DNA from: Nitrospira sp. SG-bin2
Lineage (GTDB): Bacteria > Nitrospirota > Nitrospiria > Nitrospirales > Nitrospiraceae
DNA: 64,000 bases
NCBI GenBank assembly: GCA_002083405.1
Contig: LVWT01000063.1
Location: forward strand, 1-64,000
Direction: 5' to 3'
Position numbers and translations under genes: made by a program. The notes beneath the pieces are model-generated. The model did no database searches. It had not been told where the DNA came from and saw only the letters and a list, made by a program, of their open reading frames with translations. Of the stretch, positions 38,534-47,671 are shown piece after piece (position 1 is the stretch's first letter; the number at the start of each line of letters is the position of its first letter).

Positions 38534-38848
38534 ATGAAGATGCTTCATATTGTCTGCGGGAAGAGGTTTGAAGAAGAGGTCATTGCAATATTTAAGGAGC
38601 AAGGGCTCAAAGGCTATACAGTCATTTCAGGTGTGGGCGGCAGTGGTGTGACCGGAACAGTGCCTGGTCCCGACACAACCGGCCACAATAGCAACACGAT
38701 GTTCATGGTGGCGCTCGATTACGAGTCTATTTTTCTGCCAGAGATTCTTGCAGCTCTGAAGGCGATGCGCGCCAAGCATGTTCACGGGCATCTCAACCAT
38801 GAAATCCCGTTGAAAGTCTTTCTTCAGCCCTGCGAAATTATCATCTAG
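38534..38848 (+). CDS. PII-like small protein
   Basis: A 104-residue protein with a PII-fold pattern: MKMLHIVCGKRFEEEVIAIF, KGYTVISGVGGSGVTG, then an NTMFMVALDYESIFL strand and VHGHLNHEIPLKVFLQPCEI. The uridylylated Tyr of canonical GlnB is not evident, so it belongs to a divergent PII-like group (inference). It could be a small signalling or metal-responsive protein. The longer upstream frame overlaps the cysC remnant and is rejected. Confidence 0.65.
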   Translation: MKMLHIVCGKRFEEEVIAIFKEQGLKGYTVISGVGGSGVTGTVPGPDTTGHNSNTMFMVALDYESIFLPEILAALKAMRAKHVHGHLNHEIPLKVFLQPCEIII

Positions 38849-38882
38849 AATTCGCATTCCCTGCTTCGCCCGATCATTCCGC

Positions 38883-39046
38883 CTCAATTCAAATCCCGGG
38901 TCCGACGTCCCGGCACCTGGCCGATGATGTGCACCCTCAGGCCGTGCGAGAGCGGGATCAGCCTGTCATCCTCCACATCGCTGCCTAAGACCCACGCGAA
39001 CAGCCGCTTCGCGTCGTTCAGCTCCGGATCCTTGGGGAGACCGCGA
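38883..39046 (-). pseudogene. C-terminal fragment of an L,D-transpeptidase paralogue
   Basis: The minus strand encodes LPKDPELNDAKRLFAWVLGS and LRVHIIGQVPGR, closely matching the C-terminus of the intact L,D-transpeptidase at 41240 (FPKDPELNDAKRLFEWALGR, VHIIGLVPGR). No catalytic domain remains. Upstream of the break is GGTGTCAGACCCC, of the type often found at transposase-derived junctions. Confidence 0.8.
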
Positions 39047-39148
39047 AATAAACGGTGTCAGACCCCATGCAGTTGCCACGGCGTGTATATGCTGCGACGG
39101 TTCGGCGAGTCTGGTATTAGCCCTTGGTCGGCGACCAACTGATCTCGA

Positions 39149-39988
39149 TCATCGGGTGAATCGTTCAACGACCTCAGCGGTTGTGGCGATCTCGCCGAAG
39201 ATGCCGCCTTCCACAGCGATCATGGCTAACGCAGCCTTGTGCAAGTCGAGATTGCCTGAAGCGCAGGCATCAGCCACAGTAATACAGCGGTACCCAAGAT
39301 CGATTGCAGCACGCAACGTCGAGCTCACGCACACCTCTGTCGTGACGCCCGTCATGAGGAGTGTTTCAATGCCGCGCTTTGTGAGCACTTGTTGTAATCC
39401 GGTATGAGCGAACGCGCTATAACCAGACTTGTCGATGACGATCTCCTGCTCCAGGGGACGTACGGCCTCCACGAAATCGTGCCCGACTTCTCCCCGCACC
39501 AGCAGACGACCGAGCGGGCCTTTCGAACCGATTTCCGCACCGGCTCTACGGCTACGTTCCAGCTTGTATGGCGGACAATCGGAAAGGTCTGGCAAATGGC
39601 CTTCACGGGTATGCACGATCAGCAGCCCGGCTTTTCGCCCCACTGCGAGCAGCTTTCCGATTGGACGGATCGTCGCGACCAGCGGCGCGATGTCGAGCCC
39701 TGCCTGTGCCGCATACCCCTCCGGCAGAAGAAAGTCACGCTGCATGTCGATCACCAGTAAGGCCGTGCGGGCGGGCGTCAGTGAATCAAGGAGGCTTATT
39801 GTCGATCGGTCCATTCCATATGATTTTCTCGGAAAGGCTCCAACGTTGCCAAGCAGGGCCGCAAGCCCGATGCCGACCGCCACTTTGCTTCCGCGGACCA
39901 GAATTTCACGCCGCGAAGGATCGGCCTCATTCGTATCGTCACCGTCTGTGCCGAACGGGCTTGCTTCATCGGGGGTCTTCGTCACCAT
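39149..39988 (-). CDS. Isochorismatase-family cysteine hydrolase with possible Tat signal
   Basis: A 279-residue cysteine hydrolase. The triad is D81 (VIDMQRDF), K187 (IDKSGYSAF) and C220 (GVTTEVCVSSTLR). The N-terminus has SRREILVRGSKVAVGIGLAA, which looks like a twin-arginine signal, so export is possible, unusual for the family. The substrate (amide, carbamoyl or isochorismate type) cannot be told from sequence. Confidence 0.8.
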   Translation of the reverse strand: MVTKTPDEASPFGTDGDDTNEADPSRREILVRGSKVAVGIGLAALLGNVGAFPRKSYGMDRSTISLLDSLTPARTALLVIDMQRDFLLPEGYAAQAGLDIAPLVATIRPIGKLLAVGRKAGLLIVHTREGHLPDLSDCPPYKLERSRRAGAEIGSKGPLGRLLVRGEVGHDFVEAVRPLEQEIVIDKSGYSAFAHTGLQQVLTKRGIETLLMTGVTTEVCVSSTLRAAIDLGYRCITVADACASGNLDLHKAALAMIAVEGGIFGEIATTAEVVERFTR

Positions 39989-40105
39989 GACCGGGCCTCC
40001 TCATTCGTGAGTCTCTAAAAGTGTGCGGAGCTGCTGCAGTGAGTCTTAAAAGACTTCCTACAAAGTAGTTCAATACGCACTCGTATGGCCACCAGCATAC
40101 GAAGA

Positions 40106-41122
40106 TTACTTCATGGTCAGTACCACACGAAACCTGGCTTTTCCACTCAGCATGCGGTCGTAGGCTGCCGGCGCCTGTTCCAGCGGAAACGTCTCCGCAA
40201 TCGGACGAATGCCGGTCAAAGCGCAAAAATTGAGGGCATCCTCCGAATCGCGGGCACTGCCCGATGGCCAGCCCTGAATCGTCCGGCGGGCGCCGATCAG
40301 TTGAATGGGTGTCACGGTCATGGGATCAGCCGACGCGCCAAGGACAACCAGCTTACCGCCGACCCCCAAGCCATCGATCATCTCCGACATCGCTTTGCTG
40401 TTCGGAGCCGTAGCCAGAATCACGGCCGCTCCGCCGAGACTCGCCAGTTCCTTCGCCGGATCGGTCGTTTCTGTGTCCAGGTAGCGCTCGGCTCCCAGTT
40501 TCAATGCGAGTTCGGCTTTATCCTGACCTCGCCCGATGGCCACCGTATGAAAACCCATCTTATTGGCAAACTGCACCCCGAGATGGCCGAGACCGCCCAC
40601 CCCCTGGACGGCAACAAGATCACCGGCCTTGGCTCCGCTATGACGCAAGCTGTTGAATGTGGTAATCCCGGCGCAGAGAATCGGCGCCGCTTCCGTTGAC
40701 GTCAGCGCATCAGGGATTGCCGCCAGCGCTTCGGTGCGGGCGATCAAATACTCGGCATACCCGCCATCTTCATGGAAACCGGTCACGATAAATTTCTTGC
40801 AACCGAGAAAATCGCCGCGACGGCAGGGGGTACACTCGCCGCAATGTCCCCCGTGCCACCCCACACCGACACGTTGGCCTTTCTCCCAGGTCACCACTCC
40901 GGCACCCACCGCATCGATGACTCCCGCCACCTCATGGCCCGTAACGCGTGGATAGTGGAGCCCCGGCCAATAGCCTTCTTTGACAAACTCGTCACTATGG
41001 CAAACCCCGCAGGCTTGCACTTTAATGCGAACGGTGTTGGGCCTGGGTTCCGGCACCGGACCGTGGACGATCTTGAACGGACCTCCCGGCGCAGTAATCT
41101 GTACGGCTGCCATCTGTGTCAT
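40106..41122 (-). CDS. Zinc-dependent alcohol dehydrogenase
   Basis: A medium-chain dehydrogenase of about 338 residues. Catalytic zinc residues are in CGVCHSD and GHE, structural zinc in CGECTPCRRGDFLGC, and the nucleotide-binding loop is GVGGLGHLGVQ. It resembles the propanol-preferring ADH group (AdhP-like). AAGGAGG stands six bases before the ATG at 41122. It lies alone between the isochorismatase and L,D-transpeptidase genes. Confidence 0.9.
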   Translation of the reverse strand: MTQMAAVQITAPGGPFKIVHGPVPEPRPNTVRIKVQACGVCHSDEFVKEGYWPGLHYPRVTGHEVAGVIDAVGAGVVTWEKGQRVGVGWHGGHCGECTPCRRGDFLGCKKFIVTGFHEDGGYAEYLIARTEALAAIPDALTSTEAAPILCAGITTFNSLRHSGAKAGDLVAVQGVGGLGHLGVQFANKMGFHTVAIGRGQDKAELALKLGAERYLDTETTDPAKELASLGGAAVILATAPNSKAMSEMIDGLGVGGKLVVLGASADPMTVTPIQLIGARRTIQGWPSGSARDSEDALNFCALTGIRPIAETFPLEQAPAAYDRMLSGKARFRVVLTMK

Positions 41123-41239
41123 CAGAGCCTCCTTGGCTAGCAACTCATTGACCTTCTCTCGCAACACTTGTGCACCCCGCGTCAGTACCCAAAATACTGA
41201 AGAGGATCTCATCAAGTCCAGGCTTCGGAGCCATTGTCC

Positions 41240-42100
41240 TCAGGGCTTCGGGCGTCCTGGCACCAGGCCGATGATATGGACTCTTGGGCCCTGAGGCAGC
41301 TGGATCAGCTTCTCATCCTCCACTTCGCGACCCAACGCCCACTCGAACAGTCGCTTCGCGTCGTTCAGTTCCGGGTCTTTAGGGAAACCATACTGCTCCT
41401 TTTGCATCGGTTCGTCATAGAGCCCGATGCAGCCGTGCGAAGCAGGATAGCCCGGCAGGTCGCGCCCGTGAATCCAGTACGACACTCCTTCCCGATTGAT
41501 ATGGAACCGGAGCGCATAGTTCATGGGATACGGGCGATCGGTTCCTTCGACCATAAAGAGGCTGGATCGATGGCGGCGATGGGCGGCTGCGAGGCGGAAC
41601 TCTCCGGTCGGCGTGGAATCATGTCCGTTGCCGGAAGCGATCGGGAGTGAAAACCGGAGCGCGCCGTATTCATAGGCGCCGAGAAACTGTTCCGACAGAT
41701 CGACCAGAATGAATTGCTCGTCCTGTTCCGCCGTTGGATAGAACAAGGGCAGCGGCTGAAAGTTCGCCGCATCCTCGATCCGTCTCGGGACTTTGATGGA
41801 TATACCGGCGCGCGCATGGCGCCGGTCGATTCGATTGAACCGCGCCACATCAATCCAATATTCGCCGAACAATGTTTCCAGGGATTCCTTCGGACGCAGC
41901 GTCCGGCAGTCCCACTCCACCGCCGCATCGCTGGGATAGACGACGGCACAGGGGCCGTGGAGTTTCTTGGCAAGCTCTGCCTGTGAGACAGCGGGAATAC
42001 CCGTCATCGCAATCACGAGGAGCAGAATGCACATTCCCCGCGAAGCGGGAACCATGAGACGAGCTCGACCGGAGCTTGTCGCCGCGTGACGAATGACCAT
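41240..42100 (-). CDS. Exported L,D-transpeptidase (YkuD)
   Basis: About 286 residues, exported by an N-terminal hydrophobic segment (MCILLLVIAMTGIPAVSQA). The catalytic domain carries YWIHGRDLPGYPASHGCIGL with H211 and C224 numbered from the start used here, i.e. the full HG...SHGC signature. A short LysM-like region (SLETLFGEYWIDVARFNRID) precedes it. It cross-links peptidoglycan or attaches proteins to it in the periplasm. The start could also be at 42169 or 42055. A broken paralogue lies at 38883. Confidence 0.88.
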   Translation of the reverse strand: MVIRHAATSSGRARLMVPASRGMCILLLVIAMTGIPAVSQAELAKKLHGPCAVVYPSDAAVEWDCRTLRPKESLETLFGEYWIDVARFNRIDRRHARAGISIKVPRRIEDAANFQPLPLFYPTAEQDEQFILVDLSEQFLGAYEYGALRFSLPIASGNGHDSTPTGEFRLAAAHRRHRSSLFMVEGTDRPYPMNYALRFHINREGVSYWIHGRDLPGYPASHGCIGLYDEPMQKEQYGFPKDPELNDAKRLFEWALGREVEDEKLIQLPQGPRVHIIGLVPGRPKP

Positions 42101-42213
42101 TGACGAATAGCGATCTTCTCTCCCTCCTGGAAGACTGCGGAAAAACTCGATGATGTAGGCACCAAACAAGATTGAAATGTGACCAAAGGAACGACGACAC
42201 CATAAACGCCAGA

Positions 42214-42331
42214 CTGTTCAAAAAGACCGTCCAGCAAGGCCGCAGCCGATGAATGCACCGGAGGCGTACCCTCTGGGGTACGTTGAGGATGCATTCGAGA
42301 CGAGAACGCCGCTGGCGGCCTTTTTCAACAG
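42214..42331. repeat. Palindromic intergenic element, copy 1
   Basis: Arms CTGTTCAAAAAGACCGTCC (from 42214) and GGCGGCCTTTTTCAACAG (to 42331) are near-perfect inverted repeats enclosing a GC-rich centre with GTACCCTCTGGGGTAC. A second copy lies at 47967-48199. It resembles a MITE- or REP-like element common in Nitrospira (recall). Confidence 0.65.
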
Positions 42332-42335
42332 CCTG

Positions 42336-42770
42336 TTAAGACCAGTACTGCGAGGCTTTCATATAGCCGAACAGCAGGTCGCGGCGGGCAAGGATTCCCA
42401 CCAGCTTCTTGTTGCGCACCACCGGAACACGGGTCACATACCGGTCCTGGAATAGATCCGCTACTTGGGCGAGCGTCTGGTCTTCGGTGACCGTCACAGG
42501 GTGGATCGACATGATTTCCGTGACCATGATCTTCCGAAGATCACGGCCGTCGATCATCGCCTGCAGGAGATCATATTCCGTGACGATGCCGACCAGCATC
42601 CCATCGTCCTCCACGACGGGCAGGCTCCCGAAGTTGCGATGGGTCATTAAGTGCGCGATCGTCGCGGCGTCGGTACGAGTGGTGCATTGCGTAATGGCAT
42701 CCTGCATCAATTGTCCGACGGTCAAGGTTTTCGGATCGCAGCTTTTCAGGAAGAATTCAGTTTGTCGCAT
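42336..42770 (-). CDS. CBS-domain pair protein
   Basis: A 144-residue protein made of two CBS motifs (LMQDAITQC..., then IMSIHPVTVTEDQTLAQVAD), which together form one Bateman module binding adenine nucleotides. No attached effector domain. The next gene encodes a second, similar protein, so they may work together. CBS-only proteins are cell energy-state sensors. Confidence 0.88.
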   Translation of the reverse strand: MRQTEFFLKSCDPKTLTVGQLMQDAITQCTTRTDAATIAHLMTHRNFGSLPVVEDDGMLVGIVTEYDLLQAMIDGRDLRKIMVTEIMSIHPVTVTEDQTLAQVADLFQDRYVTRVPVVRNKKLVGILARRDLLFGYMKASQYWS

Positions 42771-42779
42771 CGTCTTTCC

Positions 42780-43223
42780 TCACTTTCTATTCGTTGAACC
42801 GACAGACAGATAGGTTCTCAGCACGTCACGCCGGGCGATGATGCCGACCAGGCGGTCCTTGGCATCGACCACCGGCACGCGGACAAGATCGCTCGCGCGC
42901 AACACGTGCACCAACGTTCCCAAATCGGTTTCGAGACGGACGGAATAGGGATTCCCCGTCATGACCTCCCCGGCCGTCAGGGCGCCGAGCTTCAGCCCAT
43001 CGTCGATCGCCCCCAGCAAGTCGTGCTCGCTCACGATCCCGATGAGCGTTCGCGTCTTGTCGATGACCGGGACCGCGCCGAACCCTTCGATCATCAACGA
43101 TGCGATCACGTCACCCTTGGTACGAATATGGACAGACTGCACCCGTGTTTCCATCACCTCTTTGACAGTCATCGAGACAAAATCCTGTTTCTTAACGACT
43201 CGCACCTTCTTCTTCATCGGCAT
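42780..43223 (-). CDS. CBS-domain pair protein
   Basis: A 147-residue CBS pair with a basic N-terminus (MPMKKKVRVVKKQ), motifs VKEVMETRVQSVHIRTKGDV and AGEVMTGNPYSVRLETDLG. AAAGGAGGGG precedes the start. It is nine bases from its neighbour and probably the first gene of the pair's operon. Confidence 0.88.
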   Translation of the reverse strand: MPMKKKVRVVKKQDFVSMTVKEVMETRVQSVHIRTKGDVIASLMIEGFGAVPVIDKTRTLIGIVSEHDLLGAIDDGLKLGALTAGEVMTGNPYSVRLETDLGTLVHVLRASDLVRVPVVDAKDRLVGIIARRDVLRTYLSVGSTNRK

Positions 43224-43585
43224 GTGTCCCCTCCTTTAACAGAATAGCCGAGCAAGACTGGCGGGACGGGCGAGAAATGCGCGATCAGAAGCTCGAAGTT
43301 TGGAACATCCAGGCCTTCGGCCCCTAAACCCTTGTATCCCGCTGGCTCTGCCTTTCGCGCTCGTCTCGAATAAATGCTGACGCCATTCACCACAGTGGGA
43401 CTTTCCGCTCTGCTGCAAAACGCCGCAGCACCGCTTTGGTTCTATGGTCGAGCTATCTCGCAACCCCTGGTAACAGGCTGATTCTTCCCTCCTTCAACCT
43501 CTCACTACAGGCATACCCAATGCAGATTGGATACCTGGGAGCACGTACGTAAATAGGCAGCCCGCTTATAAAGGAAGGACCAGCC
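43224..43585. other. Divergent intergenic region
   Basis: A 362-bp region between the CBS operon (left) and a Usp gene (right). Only the Shine-Dalgarno of each side is clear (AAAGGAGGGG and AAGGAAGGA). No ORF, RNA or repeat was recognised. Confidence 0.5.
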
Positions 43586-44491
43586 ATGAAAATCCTCTGC
43601 CCAGTGGATGGATCGGAATTCTCGCAATGGGCCATCGAAGCGGTGGGCGCCCTCGGACGAAATGCCCTCTCCGCTGTCACCTTGCTACACGTGGCGGACA
43701 CACGGCACTTGAAGCCTGTCGGCGCACCCCACGTGGCGACCTATCGGGGCGCAAAGGCGGCACTGGATAAATCAGGCGAAGACATCCTGCGCCGTGCCGC
43801 CGGCCATGCGGAGGTGGCATTGAGTCAGTCGGCAGTGCGGCCCCGCACGGCGGTGTGCACACTGTTGCTGCACGGATCTCCTGCTTCCACCATTGCGCGG
43901 CGCGCGGCGCAAGAGCGGTCGGATCTGATCGTGCTGGGGACGCGAGGCCTGAGCGACATCAAGGGGTTTCTCCTCGGCAGCATTGCGCGGCAAGTGGCCT
44001 CACTGGCGGCCTGCCCGGTCCTCGTCGTGAAACAACCGATGAAACAGCTCCGCCGCGTGGTCCTGGCTGTCGATGATTCGAAACATTCTCGGAAAGCGGC
44101 TCGATTCCTAAGAGCGGGACTCCTTCCGGAAGACGTAACCGTCACAATCTTCTCTTCTGTGGAATCACCGCTCACCGAACTCGCCGACAGCCACGTCTCC
44201 GAGTCGGACAGGGAAATTCTCGTGCGTCCGGCGGTCGAACGGGCCGAGCGCGTAGTGGCCGACATGCGGGAAGACTTTTTGAAGGAAGGCTACGCGACAT
44301 TCACCGACATTCAGCAGAATCATGTCGTGGGCCATATTATGAAACTGGCAGAGGACGGCCTCACCGATCTGTTGGTGGTGGGAGCGCGCGGCCTCTCCAA
44401 TCAGGAGCGGCTCCAGCTCGGCAGCGTCTCCGAAAGTCTGCTGCGACATGCTCCGTGCTCGATCCTCATCGTGCGAGGCGCGCGTGCCTGA
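43586..44491 (+). CDS. Tandem universal stress protein (UspA)
   Basis: A 301-residue protein starting MKILCPVDGSEFSQWAIEAV. Both domains have ATP loops: GTRGLSDIKGFLLGSIARQV and GARGLSNQERLQLGSVSESL. AAGGAAGGA lies before the ATG. The stop overlaps the GTG of the P-type ATPase, so the two are coupled and the Usp may report on ion transport. Confidence 0.9.
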   Translation: MKILCPVDGSEFSQWAIEAVGALGRNALSAVTLLHVADTRHLKPVGAPHVATYRGAKAALDKSGEDILRRAAGHAEVALSQSAVRPRTAVCTLLLHGSPASTIARRAAQERSDLIVLGTRGLSDIKGFLLGSIARQVASLAACPVLVVKQPMKQLRRVVLAVDDSKHSRKAARFLRAGLLPEDVTVTIFSSVESPLTELADSHVSESDREILVRPAVERAERVVADMREDFLKEGYATFTDIQQNHVVGHIMKLAEDGLTDLLVVGARGLSNQERLQLGSVSESLLRHAPCSILIVRGARA

Positions 44492-47285
44492 TTCTCGATA
44501 CCACGACATCAACCGGCTTCCGATCGAGGAGGCACTGAAACGGCTGGAGTCCGGGAGCAGCGGCCTCTCGCCCGACGACGCACAACGGCGGCTGGCTCAG
44601 TACGGGCCAAACATCCTCGCCGGACCGAATCACTACTCGGTCCTCCGTGGACTCCTCCGTCAGTTCACTCATTTTCTCGCCATTCTCCTCTGGGTCGCAG
44701 CCGGTCTCGCCTTTGCTGCCGACTACATGAAGCCGGGCGAGGGTATGGCGACGCTAGGATGGGCGATTCTCGGCGTCATCATCATTAATGCCGGTTTTGC
44801 CTTCTTCCAGGAATACAAGGCAGAGCGAGCCGTGCAGGCTCTCCACCGGTTATTGCCGGACAAAGCCTGGGTCACGAGAGGCGGACAATCGGTCGAAACT
44901 GTTCGGAGCGAGATTGTGCCCGGCGACGTGCTTATTTTGGAAGAAGGAGAACGGGTACCGGCCGATGCGCGCCTCATCGAAGCCGCGGGAATGCGAGTGG
45001 ACAACGCTGCCTTGACCGGCGAATCGAAACCGAAGCGCCGGACCGCCGAATCCGTGGAGGACGGACACTGGCTGGATCACCCGAATCTCGTCTTCGCCGG
45101 CACGACCATTCTCTCCGGACACGGCCGCGCCCTGGTCTTCGCCACCGGCATGGCCTCGGAGTTCGGTAGAATCGCCGATCTCACCTCGACGGTCGAAACC
45201 GGCCCCAGCACTCTGCAGAAGGAGATCATCAAGGTCACCCGTGTTGTCGCCGCTATTTCCCTGATGATGGGAGCCGTATTCTTCTTGATCGGATTAGGAA
45301 CAGGGCTCGGCTTTTGGGTCAGCGCGATTTTTGGAATCGGCATCATTGTGGCCAACGTGCCCGAGGGCCTGCTCCCGACCGTCACCCTAGCCCTCGCCAT
45401 GAGCAGCCAGCGCATGGCGAAGCGCAACGCCTTGGTCAAACACTTGCCCTCCGTCGAAACCCTCGGCTGCACGACGGTGATCTGCACCGATAAGACCGGC
45501 ACCCTGACGGAAAATCGCATGAAGGTGGATCGCTTTTACGCCGATGGGCTTGTCATCGAATTGCGGGAAGGTGCTTTCGTTACCCAAGGCCGCGTGATCA
45601 GCGGGGTCGACACCGAGCGGTGGCAACCTCTCTTCGATGCGCTCCTCCATTGCCACAACGCACAGCGCATCCGGCGGCCTGATGGAGGCAGAGACTTCAC
45701 CGGTGATCCCACCGAAGTCGCGCTGTTGGAATTTACCGTCGAGCATGACCTGGCCCATCGGCCACCGTCGAGACGCATGGGAGAACTGGCCTTCGACGCC
45801 GATCGTAAACGGATGAGCACTCTGCACTGGGTGGAAGGACGGCTGGTTGCATTCACCAAAGGCGCTCCCGAATCGGTCGTGGCCCTCTGTACCAGAACCC
45901 TGATCCATGGAAACGCCGTGCCGATGACTCCCGAGGAGCGCGCGCAGGTCTTGAGCCAGAGCCGGTCGTTTGCCGAGCAGGCCTACCGTGTGCTTGCCGT
46001 GGCCATGCGTGACATAGTCCACCAACCCGAACACATCGAAGTGGAGACGGTTGAAGCGGACCTGACGTTCCTCGGACTTGTGGCCATGATGGACCCACCC
46101 CACCGGGAAGTGCCTGAGGCAATCGCCAAATGCCGGCAAGCCGGTGTGCGTGTCATCATGATCACCGGCGATCATCCGCTCACAGCGCTCGCCATTGCGC
46201 GCAAGATCGGCCTCGTGCCAGATCAGGTCGCACTGCAACCGGCCGAATTCGTCCCGGTGATTGAGGGATCGCAGCTGGACCAGATGAGCGACGAGCGCCT
46301 GCGGCAACTCCTGACACCGTCTCAACAGGGTGAGCCGGACCCGGTCTTTGCCCGCATGGCCCCGCGCCACAAGATGCGGGTGGTCTCCACGCTCAAACAG
46401 ATGGGCGAGGTCGTCGCCGTGACCGGCGACGGGGTGAACGATGCGCCTGCGCTGAAGCAGGCGGACATCGGTGTAGCGATGGGCATCGCCGGCACAGATG
46501 TCGCCAAGGAAATTGCCGACATTATTCTTCTCGATGATAACTTCGCGACGATTGTGAATGCCATCGAGGAGGGCCGCACGGTGTACGAGAACATTCGCAA
46601 ATTCTCCACCTACATTCTCTCCAGCAACGTCCCTGAAATCATGCCGTTTCTCGGCTATGGTTTCGCCGGTATGCCGCTCGCACTCACGATCCCCCAGATC
46701 CTGGCGGTCGATCTCGGAACCGACATGATCCCGGCCATCGGGCTCGGTATCGAGCCGCCTCAAGGCGACGTGATGCACCGTCCACCTCGCCCACGAAACG
46801 AACGGCTCCTGAGCCTTCCGCTCTTGCTGCGCGCCTATTTTTTCCTCGGTATCATCGAATCTGCAGTGGCGATGGGCGGTTTCTTTCTCTATCTCTTCGC
46901 CAACGGCTGGACGTGGGGGACCCATCTGGATTGGTCCTCCCCTTTATACAGGCAGGCGACAACGGTCACTTTCGCCGGGATTGTCCTGGTACAGGTCGCG
47001 AATGTTCTTGCGTGCCGGTCCGATCGCCTCTCGGTCTTCACACTCGACTGGCGCACAAATCCACTCATGGTGTGGGGCATCGCCATTGAACTCACCATCC
47101 TCGCCCTCATCGCCTACACCCCGACAGGGAACGAGATCTTTGGAACCAGTCCGTTACCGCTGTGGATCTTCGGACCACTCGTTCTGGGCTCACTCACACT
47201 GTTGTTGGTTGAGGAAGGCCGCAAAATTCTCGTGACCCGGTTCCTGCACAGACCAGCCCCTGGTCCCATAGCAACGGCTCATTGA
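44484..47285 (+). CDS. P-type cation ATPase, Na+/K+-like (IIC) type
   Basis: A 933-residue P-type ATPase. The phosphorylated Asp is D336 in ICTDKTGTLTENRM; TGES of the actuator domain is LTGESKP, and the hinge is TGDGVNDAPALKQADIGVA. Ion-site helix M4 reads VPEGLLPTVTLALAM, and the later LGTDMIPAIGLGIEPP resembles the Na,K-ATPase, rather than Ca-ATPase, pattern (family knowledge). Transport of Na+, K+ or H+ is inferred. It begins at a GTG overlapping the Usp stop; a longer frame to 44448 is not needed. Confidence 0.88.
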   Translation: MPDSRYHDINRLPIEEALKRLESGSSGLSPDDAQRRLAQYGPNILAGPNHYSVLRGLLRQFTHFLAILLWVAAGLAFAADYMKPGEGMATLGWAILGVIIINAGFAFFQEYKAERAVQALHRLLPDKAWVTRGGQSVETVRSEIVPGDVLILEEGERVPADARLIEAAGMRVDNAALTGESKPKRRTAESVEDGHWLDHPNLVFAGTTILSGHGRALVFATGMASEFGRIADLTSTVETGPSTLQKEIIKVTRVVAAISLMMGAVFFLIGLGTGLGFWVSAIFGIGIIVANVPEGLLPTVTLALAMSSQRMAKRNALVKHLPSVETLGCTTVICTDKTGTLTENRMKVDRFYADGLVIELREGAFVTQGRVISGVDTERWQPLFDALLHCHNAQRIRRPDGGRDFTGDPTEVALLEFTVEHDLAHRPPSRRMGELAFDADRKRMSTLHWVEGRLVAFTKGAPESVVALCTRTLIHGNAVPMTPEERAQVLSQSRSFAEQAYRVLAVAMRDIVHQPEHIEVETVEADLTFLGLVAMMDPPHREVPEAIAKCRQAGVRVIMITGDHPLTALAIARKIGLVPDQVALQPAEFVPVIEGSQLDQMSDERLRQLLTPSQQGEPDPVFARMAPRHKMRVVSTLKQMGEVVAVTGDGVNDAPALKQADIGVAMGIAGTDVAKEIADIILLDDNFATIVNAIEEGRTVYENIRKFSTYILSSNVPEIMPFLGYGFAGMPLALTIPQILAVDLGTDMIPAIGLGIEPPQGDVMHRPPRPRNERLLSLPLLLRAYFFLGIIESAVAMGGFFLYLFANGWTWGTHLDWSSPLYRQATTVTFAGIVLVQVANVLACRSDRLSVFTLDWRTNPLMVWGIAIELTILALIAYTPTGNEIFGTSPLPLWIFGPLVLGSLTLLLVEEGRKILVTRFLHRPAPGPIATAH

Positions 47286-47671
47286 CGATGCTCGGCATCA
47301 TCATCGACATCGGCCCCGTCGTGGCGATGGTCAGTCTTGGCCAAAGTGCAACCGCCTCGGTGCAGGCTGAAATCTCAAGCCTCGGAACCAACGTGCTGAT
47401 TATCATCCCCGAAGCAGCCACTGTCGAAGGCGTGCGCGGCGGACTCGGTTCAGTCTCCACGGTAACCGTGGAGGATACGGAGGAGATCGAAAAGAAAGTC
47501 GCGAGCGTCGCCACTGTCATGTACGGGACGCGGTCGGTCCTTCAAGTCCTTCGGGACAACGAAGCTCAATCCGATCGAAATGCCACTGCTTGTCCGCGTC
47601 GATACACTCCGGGCAATGCAAGAACCTGCGCAATCCTCGTGCCATCACGCTGGCAGTCGATTCGAACGTGA
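47282..47671 (+). pseudogene. Remnant of a MacB-type ABC transporter permease
   Basis: The frame resumes immediately at the ATPase stop with LTMLGIIIDIGPVVAMVSLG, then ASVQAEISSLGTNVLIIIPE and GSVSTVTVEDTEEIEKKVA: the conserved N-terminus of MacB permeases. It is lost after about residue 90; no ATPase partner or C-terminal half is present. Upstream codons are absent too, so both ends are truncated. Confidence 0.7.

Noticed and set aside
41714..41986. Short plus-strand ORF in the L,D-transpeptidase gene
   Set aside because: Antisense shadow.
45387..46925. 512-codon minus-strand ORF across the P-type ATPase
   Set aside because: Antisense shadow of a GC-rich membrane gene; its His/Asp-rich composition is typical of such frames.
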